From contig NZ_CP048834.1 in assembly GCF_012971745.1 (NCBI RefSeq), forward strand, positions 3,162,001-3,226,000: a stretch of DNA of 64,000 nucleotides, written 5' to 3'. Of this stretch, positions 36,504-44,457 are shown one piece after another; position 1 is the stretch's first letter; each line of letters opens with the position of its first letter. Made by a program: the position numbers and the translations under genes. The DNA is from Starkeya sp. ORNL1. GTDB lineage: Bacteria > Pseudomonadota > Alphaproteobacteria > Rhizobiales > Xanthobacteraceae. The notes under the pieces were generated by a model. The model did not search any database, was not told the DNA's origin, and was given only the letters and a program-made list of their open reading frames with translations.

Positions 36504-36799
36504 CCGAGGACCAGGCCGATACCTCCGCCGCGCTGAAGCGCGAGCTCTCGATCTGCAACAAGCGCGGCCTGCATGCCCGCGCCTCGGCAAAGTTCGTGCA
36601 GACGGTGGAGCGCTTCGATGCCGATGTCCGCGTGACCCGGCTCGGCGAGACCGTCGGCGGCACCTCCATCATGGGGCTGATGATGCTGGCCGCGGCGCCG
36701 GGCACCACCATCCTGGTCGAGGCCACCGGCGCCGAGGCGCAGGCGGTAATCGACGCGCTCGACGCCCTCGTGTCGGACCGCTTCGGCGAGGGCGAATAG
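36500..36799 (+). CDS. ptsH: HPr family phosphocarrier protein
   Basis: Protein of 99 aa with active-site His25 (KRGLHARASAKFVQ) and the HprK target Ser56 (GTSIMGLMML), both conserved. It carries about ten extra N-terminal residues relative to E. coli HPr. Translation is coupled to the EIIA gene. It takes phosphate from EI (PtsP or PtsI, encoded elsewhere) and is modulated by the nearby HprK. Confidence 0.95.
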   Translation: MTEDQADTSAALKRELSICNKRGLHARASAKFVQTVERFDADVRVTRLGETVGGTSIMGLMMLAAAPGTTILVEATGAEAQAVIDALDALVSDRFGEGE

Positions 36800-36818
36800 C
36801 GTCCGCCTCTCCTGTCAC

Positions 36819-36834
36819 ATAAAGACATCTTTAT
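36819..36834. promoter_or_regulatory. candidate SahR operator ATAAAGACATCTTTAT
   Basis: Perfect 7-bp dyad (ATAAAGA, centre CA, TCTTTAT) 72 bp before the ahcY start. The shape and the target gene match the site recognised by the ArsR-family SAH-responsive regulator SahR in Rhizobiales. Identity is inferred from resemblance; no sahR gene is in the window. Confidence 0.6.
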
Positions 36835-36906
36835 ATCGTTATTGTCTTCCTGGCGGCGGGCTGCTATCACCCGCCGGACGCTCACTTGTGCCAGGGGAAG
36901 ACCGAC

Positions 36907-38313
36907 ATGCCCGTCGCCAGCGAATACATCGTCAAGGATCTCGCCCTCGCCGATTTCGGCCGCAAGGAGATCGATCTCGCCGAAACGGAAATGCCGGGCC
37001 TGATGGCGATCCGCGCCGAATATGGCCCGTCGCAGCCGCTCAAGGGCGCGCGCGTCGCCGGCTCGCTGCACATGACGATCCAGACCGCGGTGCTGATCGA
37101 GACGCTGAAGGCGCTGGGCGCCGATGTACGCTGGGTGTCCTGCAACATCTTCTCGACGCAGGACCACGCCGCTGCCGCCATCGCCGCCGGCGGGACGCCG
37201 GTGTTCGCCTTCAAGGGCGAGACGCTCAAGGAATATTGGGACTACACCGCCCGCCTGTTCGACTGGCACGGCGGCGGCGTTCCTAACATGATCCTCGACG
37301 ATGGCGGCGACGCCACCATGCTGGTGCATCACGGTCTTACCGCCGAGCAGGGCGACACCGCCTTCCTCGACGCGCCCGGCTCCGAAGAAGAGGAAATCTT
37401 CTTCGCCCTGATCAAGCGCCTGCTGGCCGAGAAGCCGAAGGGCTGGTTCGCCGAAGTCGCCGCCTCGATCAAGGGCGTATCGGAAGAGACCACCACGGGC
37501 GTGCACCGGCTCTACAAGCTGGCCGAGCAGGGCAAGCTGCTGTTCCCGGCGATCAATGTGAACGACAGCGTCACCAAGTCGAAGTTCGACAATCTCTATG
37601 GCTGCCGCGAGTCCCTCGTCGACGCCATCCGCCGCGGTACCGACGTGATGCTGGCCGGCAAGGTTGCCTTCGTCGCCGGCTTCGGTGATGTCGGCAAGGG
37701 CTCGGCTGCCTCGCTGCGCCAGGCCGGCGCCCGCGTCATCGTCGCCGAAGTCGATCCGATCTGTGCGCTGCAGGCCTCGATGGAGGGCTATGAGGTCGCG
37801 ACCATCGAGGATGCGCTCGGCCGCGCCGACATCTATGTCACCGCCACCGGCAATCGCGACATCATCACGGTCGACCACATGCGCGGCATGAAGGACCGGG
37901 CGATCGTCTGCAACATCGGCCACTTCGACAATGAGATCCAGGTCGCCGGCCTGAAGAACTTCAAGTGGAACAACATCAAGCCACAGGTCGACGAGATCGA
38001 GTTCCCGTCGGGCAACCGCATCATCCTGTTGTCCGAAGGCCGCTTGGTGAACCTCGGCAACGCGATGGGCCACCCGTCCTTCGTGATGTCGTCCTCCTTC
38101 TCCAACCAGACGCTGGCGCAGATCGAGCTCTATGCCGATGCCGGCAAGTACGACAGGCAGGTCTATACGCTGCCGAAGGTGCTCGACGAGAAGGTAGCCG
38201 CGCTGCACCTCGACAAGCTCGGCGTGAAGCTGACCAAGCTGAAGCCGGAGCAGGCCGCCTATATCGGCGTGACCGTCGACGGCCCGTTCAAGCCGGACCA
38301 CTACCGGTATTGA
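36907..38313 (+). CDS. ahcY: adenosylhomocysteinase (S-adenosyl-L-homocysteine hydrolase)
   Basis: Cytoplasmic NAD-dependent enzyme that cleaves S-adenosylhomocysteine to adenosine and homocysteine and so relieves inhibition of methyltransferases. At 468 aa it has the full set: [33 protein letters not shown], the alphaproteobacterial insertion containing [22 protein letters not shown], the NAD loop [10 protein letters not shown], and the C-terminal KPDHYRY. The ATG at 36907 has AGGGGAAG at proper spacing. A SahR-like dyad lies upstream. It follows the PTS genes but has its own control region. Confidence 0.98.
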   Translation: MPVASEYIVKDLALADFGRKEIDLAETEMPGLMAIRAEYGPSQPLKGARVAGSLHMTIQTAVLIETLKALGADVRWVSCNIFSTQDHAAAAIAAGGTPVFAFKGETLKEYWDYTARLFDWHGGGVPNMILDDGGDATMLVHHGLTAEQGDTAFLDAPGSEEEEIFFALIKRLLAEKPKGWFAEVAASIKGVSEETTTGVHRLYKLAEQGKLLFPAINVNDSVTKSKFDNLYGCRESLVDAIRRGTDVMLAGKVAFVAGFGDVGKGSAASLRQAGARVIVAEVDPICALQASMEGYEVATIEDALGRADIYVTATGNRDIITVDHMRGMKDRAIVCNIGHFDNEIQVAGLKNFKWNNIKPQVDEIEFPSGNRIILLSEGRLVNLGNAMGHPSFVMSSSFSNQTLAQIELYADAGKYDRQVYTLPKVLDEKVAALHLDKLGVKLTKLKPEQAAYIGVTVDGPFKPDHYRY

Positions 38314-38325
38314 GGCCTTGTTGCA

Positions 38326-38424
38326 GCATCCTTCGAGGCCCGGCTTTGCCGGGCACCTCAGGATGAGGTTGTTCTCTCAACGCGACCTCATCCCGAGGTG
38401 CCGCGTAGCGGCCTCGAAGGATGC
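38326..38424. repeat. palindromic repeat family A, copy 3
   Basis: Two half-elements in head-to-head order: GCATCCTTCGAGGCCCGG to CACCTCAGGATGAG, then CTCATCCCGAGGTGCCGC to CTCGAAGGATGC. Lies between the convergent ahcY and GNAT genes. Confidence 0.8.
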
Positions 38425-38445
38425 TCACGCAGGACGCCGGTCTCC

Positions 38446-38940
38446 TCACAGTTCCTTCTGCACCAGCACCAGATCGAGCCGGCGGCCGAACTTGGTGCCG
38501 ATGCCGGGCATGCGGCCGGTCTCGACGAAGCCGAGCTTCGCGTGCAGCGCCAGTGATGCCTCGTTCCCCGCGGTGATGCCGCCGATCATCACCTGCTTGC
38601 CCAGCGCCCGCGCCGGCTCGAACAGCGCCTCCAGCAGAGCGCGGCCGAGTCCCTGCCCGCGCGCGGCATCCGCCACATAGACCGAATGCTCGACGCTGAT
38701 GCGGAAGCCCTCGAACGGGCGGAAATCGCCGAAGCTCGCATAGCCGAGCACGGCCTCATCCTCATCGACCGCCACGATCACCGGATAGGATTTCGCCCGC
38801 CGGTCCGCCAGCCAGGCGCGGCGATTGGCGAGATCCGCCGTATTGTCGTTCCAGATCGCCGTCGAATTGAGCACGGCGTCATTATAGATGGCGAGAATGC
38901 TGGGAAGGTCGGCCTCGGTGGCGGCTCGCAGTCGGGTCAT
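38446..38940 (-). CDS. GNAT family N-acetyltransferase (phosphinothricin acetyltransferase-like)
   Basis: Protein of 164 aa with the GNAT fold. It opens with RAATEADLPSILAIYNDAVLNSTAIWND, a start typical of the Pat/Bar-like group. The acetyl-CoA loop is VYVADAARGQGLGRALLEAL, and the tail ends in GIGTKFGRRLDLVLVQKEL, also characteristic of that group. Natural substrates are probably amino-acid-like amines such as methionine sulfoximine or phosphinothricin analogues. It converges on ahcY across a repeat. Confidence 0.88.
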   Translation of the reverse strand: MTRLRAATEADLPSILAIYNDAVLNSTAIWNDNTADLANRRAWLADRRAKSYPVIVAVDEDEAVLGYASFGDFRPFEGFRISVEHSVYVADAARGQGLGRALLEALFEPARALGKQVMIGGITAGNEASLALHAKLGFVETGRMPGIGTKFGRRLDLVLVQKEL

Positions 38941-39069
38941 CGGGCTCTCGCTCTGAAGAGGCGGCTCTGGAATGCCGCCGCATAGCCCATTGCGGGACTG
39001 CGGAAAAGCGGTGACAGGGGACCGGAAAAGCGCGCCACAGGTACGTCATGGCCTTGACGTTATTCTGCC

Positions 39070-39996
39070 ATGCTCGGCACTTTCTCTGTGGAAAGGTTGC
39101 GATTCACGCGCAACGGCGGTATGGGGCGGGCCATGGAGACGTGGTCGTCTTACATAGACGGCCTTGGACGAGAAGGTTGCGCGGCCGATCCGGCAGCGCT
39201 GCTGAGGTCCGGGCTTGAACTGGAATTGATTCGGCAGCCGGCGGATATGGGCCGGCCTTTCGCCGTTGCCGTACACCGCCGCGGTGTCCTGATCGGCTAT
39301 CTTCCCAAGCCCGACGCCCGCCCGATTGCCAAGCTTCTTGACCGTGGCGGCCGCGCTCGCGCCTTCGTGCTGGCGCTCAAGCATGAACGCTCCCTCACCG
39401 GTTCGCGGCTGAAATCCATCACCATCGAGATCGAGGCGGCCAATCCCGAGGACGCGCCATGGTCGGACGCCGACCGTGCGGAGATCGCGGCGCTCGGCAT
39501 CGAGGCACCGCTGACGCAGCGCCGCCGCAACCTCGCCGTGCCCGGCCGCATCGCCGGTGCGCTCTGCGCCGGCGTGGTGGCGATGGCGGCGTGGGCCAAC
39601 ATCCCCGAACTGACGCCCGAGCTGGAAAGCGCTGAGAACGCCGCCATGCTGGCGCTGGCCGAGCCGTCGGACGCGGCCGAGTCGGCATCGAAGACGCAGG
39701 AGCGCCCGGCTTCCGCGCCGACCAGCATTGCGACCTCCCCGGCGTCGTCGGCGGCGGGTCCGCTGCCTTTGATGGCCAATGCCGCCGTGGCCCTGCCATC
39801 AAGTTTCACCGCTTTCGACACGCAGGCCGCCTCGCCGCACATCATGGTCGCGGTGCGCAATACCGATACGCCGGCAGGGAGTAGCCCGGCGCCGGTGGCG
39901 GCTGCGGTTCCGCTGCCGGTCCCCGGCCCGGCTTCCGCTGCCGTGCCGCTGCCCTTGCCGCGCCCCGAGGTGCGGGTGAGCCGCAGGCGGCGCTGA
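39070..39996 (+). CDS. membrane protein with N-terminal HIRAN-like domain
   Basis: Up to 308 aa; in-frame ATGs at 39070, 39121 and 39133 are all possible. Residues about 45-110 (LELELIRQPADMGRPFAVAV, then LIGYLPKPDARPIAKLLDRG) follow the HIRAN pattern of an OB-like fold: acidic/hydrophobic strand, AV-V strand, G-IGYLP turn, then LD-G. A single transmembrane helix (AGALCAGVVAMAAWANIP, near residue 160) separates it from a low-complexity Ala/Pro/Ser-rich C-terminal tail of about 130 residues. The function is unknown. A cytoplasmic HIRAN-like domain tethered to the membrane is unusual. Confidence 0.75.
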   Translation: MLGTFSVERLRFTRNGGMGRAMETWSSYIDGLGREGCAADPAALLRSGLELELIRQPADMGRPFAVAVHRRGVLIGYLPKPDARPIAKLLDRGGRARAFVLALKHERSLTGSRLKSITIEIEAANPEDAPWSDADRAEIAALGIEAPLTQRRRNLAVPGRIAGALCAGVVAMAAWANIPELTPELESAENAAMLALAEPSDAAESASKTQERPASAPTSIATSPASSAAGPLPLMANAAVALPSSFTAFDTQAASPHIMVAVRNTDTPAGSSPAPVAAAVPLPVPGPASAAVPLPLPRPEVRVSRRRR

Positions 39997-40080
39997 AACC
40001 GCTTCCTCGCAAACTAGCGCGCTTGTGGTTGGCGCCCGCCGGCAGGCGCCCCATATGATGGCCGATAGCGGGCAACCGCG

Positions 40081-40192
40081 AGAGCCCTATCTGCTCGGAT
40101 GGAAAATCCAAACGACAAGATAGTGCACGAGGGACAATACGTTTGAGCATGTTGTCGTCGCAAAGCTCTTCCAACCTTTGCGGAACACGCTC
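40081..40192. repeat. palindromic repeat family D, copy 2 (degenerate)
   Basis: Begins AGAGCCCTATCTGCTCGGAT and ends in GCTCT. It aligns with the 5' half of the family-D copy at 29634 (AGAGCCC, CTCGGATGGAAA, ACGACA, AGTGC) but the hairpin arms have accumulated mismatches. Confidence 0.6.
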
Positions 40193-40207
40193 TCAGGAAA
40201 GCAGGAC

Positions 40208-40504
40208 ATGAACCCGAACGATTTCAGCCAAATGCGCTTCACCGTGCGCCGCGTGAGCTGGTGGCAGATCGCGCTGGTGATCGCCGGGGCGCTCGCGATC
40301 GGCACCGCGCTGGCGCTGGTGGCGGCAAGCGTGTTCCTGGTCGTCGCCCCCGTGGTGCTGCTGAGCGGCCTCGCCTACAAGCTGTTCGGCGGCCGCAAGC
40401 CGGTGCGCAGCCGGCCCGGCGTCACCGTGATCGATGCCGAATACCGCGTGCTGTCGCCGGACGAGATCCGCCACGACGGCGGAACAGGCCGGCGAGTACG
40501 CTGA
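40208..40504 (+). CDS. small membrane protein, hypothetical
   Basis: Protein of 98 aa started at the ATG at 40208, with AGGAAAGCAGGAC upstream. A cytoplasmic N-terminus rich in Arg is followed by one long or two short hydrophobic helices (QIALVIAGALAIGTALALVA and VFLVVAPVVLLSGLAYKLFG), then a basic soluble tail ending in IDAEYRVLSPDEI. This layout is common in Rhizobiales small membrane proteins of unknown role. Its stop codon lies inside a hairpin shared with the converging fpr gene. Confidence 0.75.
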   Translation: MNPNDFSQMRFTVRRVSWWQIALVIAGALAIGTALALVAASVFLVVAPVVLLSGLAYKLFGGRKPVRSRPGVTVIDAEYRVLSPDEIRHDGGTGRRVR

Positions 40505-40521
40505 TCAGTTCGCGCTGATCA
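40502..40521. terminator. bidirectional hairpin overlapping both stop codons
   Basis: TGATCAG (40502-40508) pairs with CTGATCA (40515-40521) around TTCGCG. The first TGA is the stop of the upstream gene, and the last three bases are the reverse-strand stop of fpr. Stem of 7 bp with no U-tract, so efficiency is uncertain. Confidence 0.5.
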
Positions 40522-41292
40522 CTTCTCGACGAACGCCTTCTCGATCACGAAGTCGCCCGGCTCGGTGGTGCTGCCCTCCTCGAAGCCGAGGTCCTTCATG
40601 ATCATGCGCATGTCGTCGAGCAGTTGCGGGCTGCCGCACAGCATCACCCGATCGTCTTCCTTGTTCAGCGGCGGCAGGCCGATATCGGCGAACAGCTTGC
40701 CCGAGGTGATGAGGTCGGTGATGCGACCCTGGTTGCGGTACGGCTCGCGCGTCACCGTCGGGTAATAGATCAGCTTCTCCTGCACCAGCTCGCCGAAATA
40801 TTCGTTCTCCGGCAGTTCCCTGGTGATCAGATCCTCATAGGCGAGTTCGGCCACGGTGCGCACGCCATGCACCAGGATGACCTTCTCATAGTTCTCGTAG
40901 GTCTCGGGATCCTTGATGAGGCTCAGATAGGGGGCGAGGCCGGTACCGGTGGCAAGCAGATAGAGCCGGCGCCCGGGCACCAGATAATCCACCAGCAGCG
41001 TACCGGTGGGCTTGCGGCCGACCAGCACCTCGTCGCCGACCTTCAGATGCTGCAGCTTCGAGGTGAGCGGGCCATCCGGCACCTTGATGGAGAAGAACTC
41101 CAGCGTTTCCTCGTAATTGGCGCTGGCGACGCTGTAGGCGCGCAAGAGCGGCCGCCCGGCGACTTCCAGCCCCAGCATCACGAACTGCCCGTTCTTGAAG
41201 CGCAGCGAGGGATCGCGGGTCGTGGTGAAGGTGAACAGGTTGTCGGTCCAGTGATGGACGCTCAGGACCTTCTCGTGGTTGAGATTGCTCAT
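40519..41292 (-). CDS. fpr: ferredoxin--NADP(+) reductase
   Basis: FAD enzyme of 257 aa, the bacterial Fpr class. FAD is held by RPLLRAYSVASANYEETLEFFS and the diphosphate loop GPLTSKLQHLKVGDEV. The NADP domain shows LLATGTGLAPYLSLIKDPE and VMLCGSPQLLDDM. The C-terminus ends GDFVIEKAFVEK, as in alphaproteobacterial relatives. It shuttles electrons between NADPH and ferredoxin or flavodoxin and supports oxidative-stress and Fe-S enzymes. A dyad lies just upstream of the start. Confidence 0.95.
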   Translation of the reverse strand: MSNLNHEKVLSVHHWTDNLFTFTTTRDPSLRFKNGQFVMLGLEVAGRPLLRAYSVASANYEETLEFFSIKVPDGPLTSKLQHLKVGDEVLVGRKPTGTLLVDYLVPGRRLYLLATGTGLAPYLSLIKDPETYENYEKVILVHGVRTVAELAYEDLITRELPENEYFGELVQEKLIYYPTVTREPYRNQGRITDLITSGKLFADIGLPPLNKEDDRVMLCGSPQLLDDMRMIMKDLGFEEGSTTEPGDFVIEKAFVEK

Positions 41293-41313
41293 CTACAATC
41301 CGTCTTTGTAAAA

Positions 41314-41332
41314 CTTCCATACAAACTGGAAG
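41314..41332. promoter_or_regulatory. dyad upstream of fpr (CTTCCA-N7-TGGAAG)
   Basis: Six-base arms separated by seven A/T-rich bases, 22 bp upstream of the fpr start codon on its promoter side. It may be an activator or repressor site; the regulator cannot be named. Confidence 0.35.
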
Positions 41333-41483
41333 CCTATGTAATTCCTCGCGACGGGTTTACTGCGCAAACGGCGCGAAGTCGAGCCTTGATCAGCCATGCT
41401 TTTTCATCGGGTGTGACGTTCGGGCGACGTTCAGGCGAGACGGCGGATAGGAGGCCGTCCGCGAACCCAGCAAGGCATGCGCC

Positions 41484-42002
41484 ATGATACGCCTTCTCGC
41501 CGTCCCGGTCCTGTTTCTCGCCACCCTCGTGCCAGCTGGAGCCGCCGACCATGAGAGCGCCTATACGACGCACGACTGGGAGAAATGCCCGGCCGATGAG
41601 TCGCCGGAACCCGACATCGTGACGGTCCACAAATGCCCCGGCCTCGGTGGCTTCGACGTCGTCTGGACCGGCGAGGAAGACGGCTCCTGGGTTGGCTTTG
41701 GTACCGCCCCGCTTAAGGAGGAGTATGGCTTTGCCAGCTTCTTCGAGGCAGGCGAGCGGGTCGAATGGCGCGGCCCGAATGCCGGCGCGCCGGTTGCCGC
41801 GATCCTGCGCTACCGGGTCGGCTCGCGGATCGGCAAGCTGAGCCGCACGCTGCTCGTCGTCTACCGGCTGGAGCCGGGCGGCAAATCCTGCATCATGGGC
41901 GAAGTCGCCGGCGGGGCGGACGCCAATGCCAAGGCGCGGCGCCTCGTCGACCAGCGCGCCGCCGGCTTCGCCTGCGGCACCAGCAAGCGTCTTTCGCAAT
42001 GA
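41484..42002 (+). CDS. secreted hypothetical protein
   Basis: Protein of 172 aa with a Sec signal peptide (MIRLLAVPVLFLATLVPAGA, cleavage before ADHES). The mature part has paired Cys residues (EKCPADES, HKCPGLGG, SCIMGEV, FACGTSK) that could make two disulphides. It also has a beta-rich pattern around FDVVWTGEEDGSWVGFGTAP. No family name is recognised. Its stop overlaps the start of the VOC protein gene by ATGA, so the two are translationally coupled although one product is exported and the other is not. Confidence 0.75.
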   Translation: MIRLLAVPVLFLATLVPAGAADHESAYTTHDWEKCPADESPEPDIVTVHKCPGLGGFDVVWTGEEDGSWVGFGTAPLKEEYGFASFFEAGERVEWRGPNAGAPVAAILRYRVGSRIGKLSRTLLVVYRLEPGGKSCIMGEVAGGADANAKARRLVDQRAAGFACGTSKRLSQ

Positions 42003-42415
42003 ACGGGCAGGCCGGCATGTACAGCCACATCATCCTCGGCGCCCGCGACCTCGAACTGCTGGGCCGGTTCTATGACGCGGTGCTTGCCCCGCTCGGCCTC
42101 GTCCGCATGGGGCAAGAGGATGATGGCGGCCCGCCCGGCATCGGCTGGGTCATCCCGGGCCGGCACTGGCCGCAATTCTTCGTCCAGTTGCCCTTCAACG
42201 GCCTGCCCGCGACCTGGGGCAACGGCACGCAAGTGAGTTTCATGGCGCCCTCGCCGGCCGCGGTCGATGCGGCATGGCAGGCGGCGCTCGCCCGTGGCGG
42301 CGTCGATGAAGGCGCGCCGGGCATCCGCGCGCATTACGCCCCGGACTATTACGGCGCCTATTGCCGCGATCCCGAAGGCAACAAGCTCTGCTTCGTGCAT
42401 GCGGGCGGGATGTAG
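41999..42415 (+). CDS. VOC family (glyoxalase/bleomycin-resistance fold) protein
   Basis: Protein of 138 aa with the vicinal-oxygen-chelate fold. It opens with MYSHIILGARDLELLGRFYDAVLAPLG and ends YCRDPEGNKLCFVH, both diagnostic. Candidate metal ligands are His in YSHII, Gln/His in the middle strand, and the terminal His in LCFVH. The ATG at 41999 overlaps the preceding stop; the ATG at 42017 directly before YSHII is an alternative. The substrate is unknown. Confidence 0.88.
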   Translation: MNGQAGMYSHIILGARDLELLGRFYDAVLAPLGLVRMGQEDDGGPPGIGWVIPGRHWPQFFVQLPFNGLPATWGNGTQVSFMAPSPAAVDAAWQAALARGGVDEGAPGIRAHYAPDYYGAYCRDPEGNKLCFVHAGGM

Positions 42416-42430
42416 CCGGCGCCCCGCTTG

Positions 42431-42699
42431 AACATCCTTCGAGGCCCGGCTTTGCCGGGCACCTCAGAGCTTGATCCAAAATTCGACTTATCCGTTGAAC
42501 GAGCTACCTTTCCACCCTCATCCCCGGGCTTGACCCGGGGATCCAGACTTCGACCGGGTGCATGCGGATGGGCTGGATCCCCGGATCAAGTCCGGGGATG
42601 AGGGCCAATTGGAATTTTCGGTCGGGCTCTCAGGATGACGTCGTACTAAAATGGAACCTCATCCTGAGGTGCTCGCGCAGCGGGCCTCGAAGGATGCTG
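42431..42699. repeat. palindromic repeat family A, copy 4, interrupted
   Basis: First half CATCCTTCGAGGCCCGGCTT to CACCTCAG, then a 161-bp insertion, then CTCAGGATGACG. A reverse half from 42655 (CCTCATCCTGAGGTGCTCGC) to CTCGAAGGATGC follows. Fills the gap between the VOC gene and the diguanylate cyclase. Confidence 0.8.
42468..42628. mobile_element. 161-bp MITE-like element with imperfect terminal inverted repeats
   Basis: The left end AGCTTGATCCAAAATTC and the reverse complement of the right end, AGCCCGACCGAAAATTC, match at 13 of 17 positions. CTCAG occurs immediately outside both ends (42463-42467 and 42629-42633), as expected for a 5-bp target duplication. The interior carries family-B palindromes (CCCCGGGCTTGACCCGGGG and its partner). 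No coding capacity. Confidence 0.6.
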
Positions 42700-42712
42700 A
42701 AACCGAGCTCCC

Positions 42713-44239
42713 TTAAGACACCGCCCGGCGCTTCGCAGGACCCGGGCGGGCGCTGGCGACGGCGCGCTTGGCCTCGTACATTTCGAGGTCGGCGCGCTTC
42801 ACCACGGCTTCCAGCCGCTCGCCGGCCTCGCTGGTGGCAAGCCCCATGGAAAGCTTCAGCTTCGTGGTTGAATAGAACTGGTTGTTGAGCTCCACCAGCT
42901 TCTCGATGTTCTCCATCACCGTTAGGCCGGCGGCGGCCTCGGTGCCCGGCAGCACCACGGCAAACTCGTCGCCGCCGATGCGGGCGGCGCAATTCGGCTT
43001 GTCCACCGCCTTGGCCAGCACCTCGCCGGCGCGGCGCAGCAGCGTGTCGCCGGCGGCATGGCCGAGCTGGTCATTGACCGCTTTCAGGTCATCGAGGTCG
43101 ATCATGATGATGGTGACCGGGAACGGGCCCTTGCGCTCCAGCCGATTCAATTCGTCGATATAGAAGGAGCGGTTATAGAGCTTGGTCAGTACGTCGTGCT
43201 TGCCGAGATATTCGAGATAGGCTTCCGCCTTCTTGCGCGCGGTGATGTCGGTGAGCGCCACCTGCACCAGCGACCAGTCGTGCTCGTGGCCGGGCAGCAC
43301 CGAGAACTGCAGATGGACATGCAGTTCCTCGCCATCGAGCCGATAATTCATCACCTCGCGCTGATGGAACAGCTTGCCGCTCCACAGATCGATGAGCTGC
43401 TCACGGAAGTGCCGCAGCATGTCGTCGCGGAACACCGAGCCGAGATTGTTCAGGAGCGTCGGCTTGTCCGGGGCGCCGAACATCTCCAGCGTATGGCGAT
43501 TGACGTCGATGACGCGGATTTCGCTGATGCAGCGCTGCACGAATTCGGGGTGCACGTCAGTGAACACCCGGAAATCGGAAATGCCGCGGAAGCGCACATC
43601 GTCGACCAGTTGCTTGACGCTGGAGAAATCCTCGACCCAGAGCGAAATCGGAGAGTGCTCGAACAGACCGCGGGCATAGGTCTCGGCCTGCGCGATCTGG
43701 CGGCGCGCGGTCTCGCGCTCGGTGACATCCTCGGTGGAGAGCAATATGCGCTCCCAGCTCTCCTCATAGCCGGGCAGGATGGTGCCCTTGAGCTGGACGT
43801 CGAGCCGGTGGTCGTCGAGCGTGTAGTTCACCGCGTGGCTGCGGAACTCGGTGCGCCCGTCCCAGAGTTGGGACAGCTCCTCGATATGGGTCTTCAGCAT
43901 GTCGTCGCGGAACACGCGGCCAATATTGGCGATGAGGTGATCGAGGTCGCGGGCGGCGAACAGCTCCAGCGTGCGGCGGTTCACCTTGACGATGCGGATG
44001 CGCTCGGAGCATTGCCGCACCAGAGCCGGCCGGCCGCGCAGATGATCGCGCAGCGAGGTGACGCCCTGCGCGCGCCATTCCTCGAACTGCGCGCGTACGC
44101 CGCTGAAATCCTCGACCCAGAGCGCGACGGGCGCGAGCTCGAACATCTCGGCGTCGTCGCGCGTGGCCAGCGCGCCCGCCATCTCGTCGGCAAGGCCCGG
44201 GCCTTCCACATGCAGCATGTCGTCACGCGAGTCGGTCAT
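42713..44239 (-). CDS. diguanylate cyclase with two tandem PAS-like sensory modules
   Basis: Protein of 508 aa from the ATG at 44239 (an in-frame TTG at 44260 is less likely). Residues about 35-170 and 190-325 are two copies of one PAS-like module. Both contain LWVEDFS, then IRIVKVNRRTLELF or IRVIDVNRHTLEMF, then VFRDDMLxxH. A complete GGDEF domain follows (DVLTKLYNRSFYIDEL to ARIGGDEFAVVLPG). The inhibitory RxxD site is absent (DKPN at that position), so product inhibition should be weak. It makes cyclic di-GMP in response to an unknown cytosolic signal. No EAL domain and no membrane helix are seen. Confidence 0.9.
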   Translation of the reverse strand: MTDSRDDMLHVEGPGLADEMAGALATRDDAEMFELAPVALWVEDFSGVRAQFEEWRAQGVTSLRDHLRGRPALVRQCSERIRIVKVNRRTLELFAARDLDHLIANIGRVFRDDMLKTHIEELSQLWDGRTEFRSHAVNYTLDDHRLDVQLKGTILPGYEESWERILLSTEDVTERETARRQIAQAETYARGLFEHSPISLWVEDFSSVKQLVDDVRFRGISDFRVFTDVHPEFVQRCISEIRVIDVNRHTLEMFGAPDKPTLLNNLGSVFRDDMLRHFREQLIDLWSGKLFHQREVMNYRLDGEELHVHLQFSVLPGHEHDWSLVQVALTDITARKKAEAYLEYLGKHDVLTKLYNRSFYIDELNRLERKGPFPVTIIMIDLDDLKAVNDQLGHAAGDTLLRRAGEVLAKAVDKPNCAARIGGDEFAVVLPGTEAAAGLTVMENIEKLVELNNQFYSTTKLKLSMGLATSEAGERLEAVVKRADLEMYEAKRAVASARPGPAKRRAVS

Positions 44240-44457
44240 GGAAATAGAAGTCCGCGGCAAGTCTACGCCTGAAGCGATTTAGGAATGCTTGCCGCAAGCG
44301 GTAAATTCCCGCCGAACAACCACCGGATTGCGACTGTCGCCGACGCCGGTATCCTCTGGGAGAGGCCACGGGTGCGTCGCGTGCAGTATCCGCTTATAGA
44401 GATAATTCCGTTCGCATGCATCATTTCGAAATTACAGGTAACGCGTGGTGAACATCC

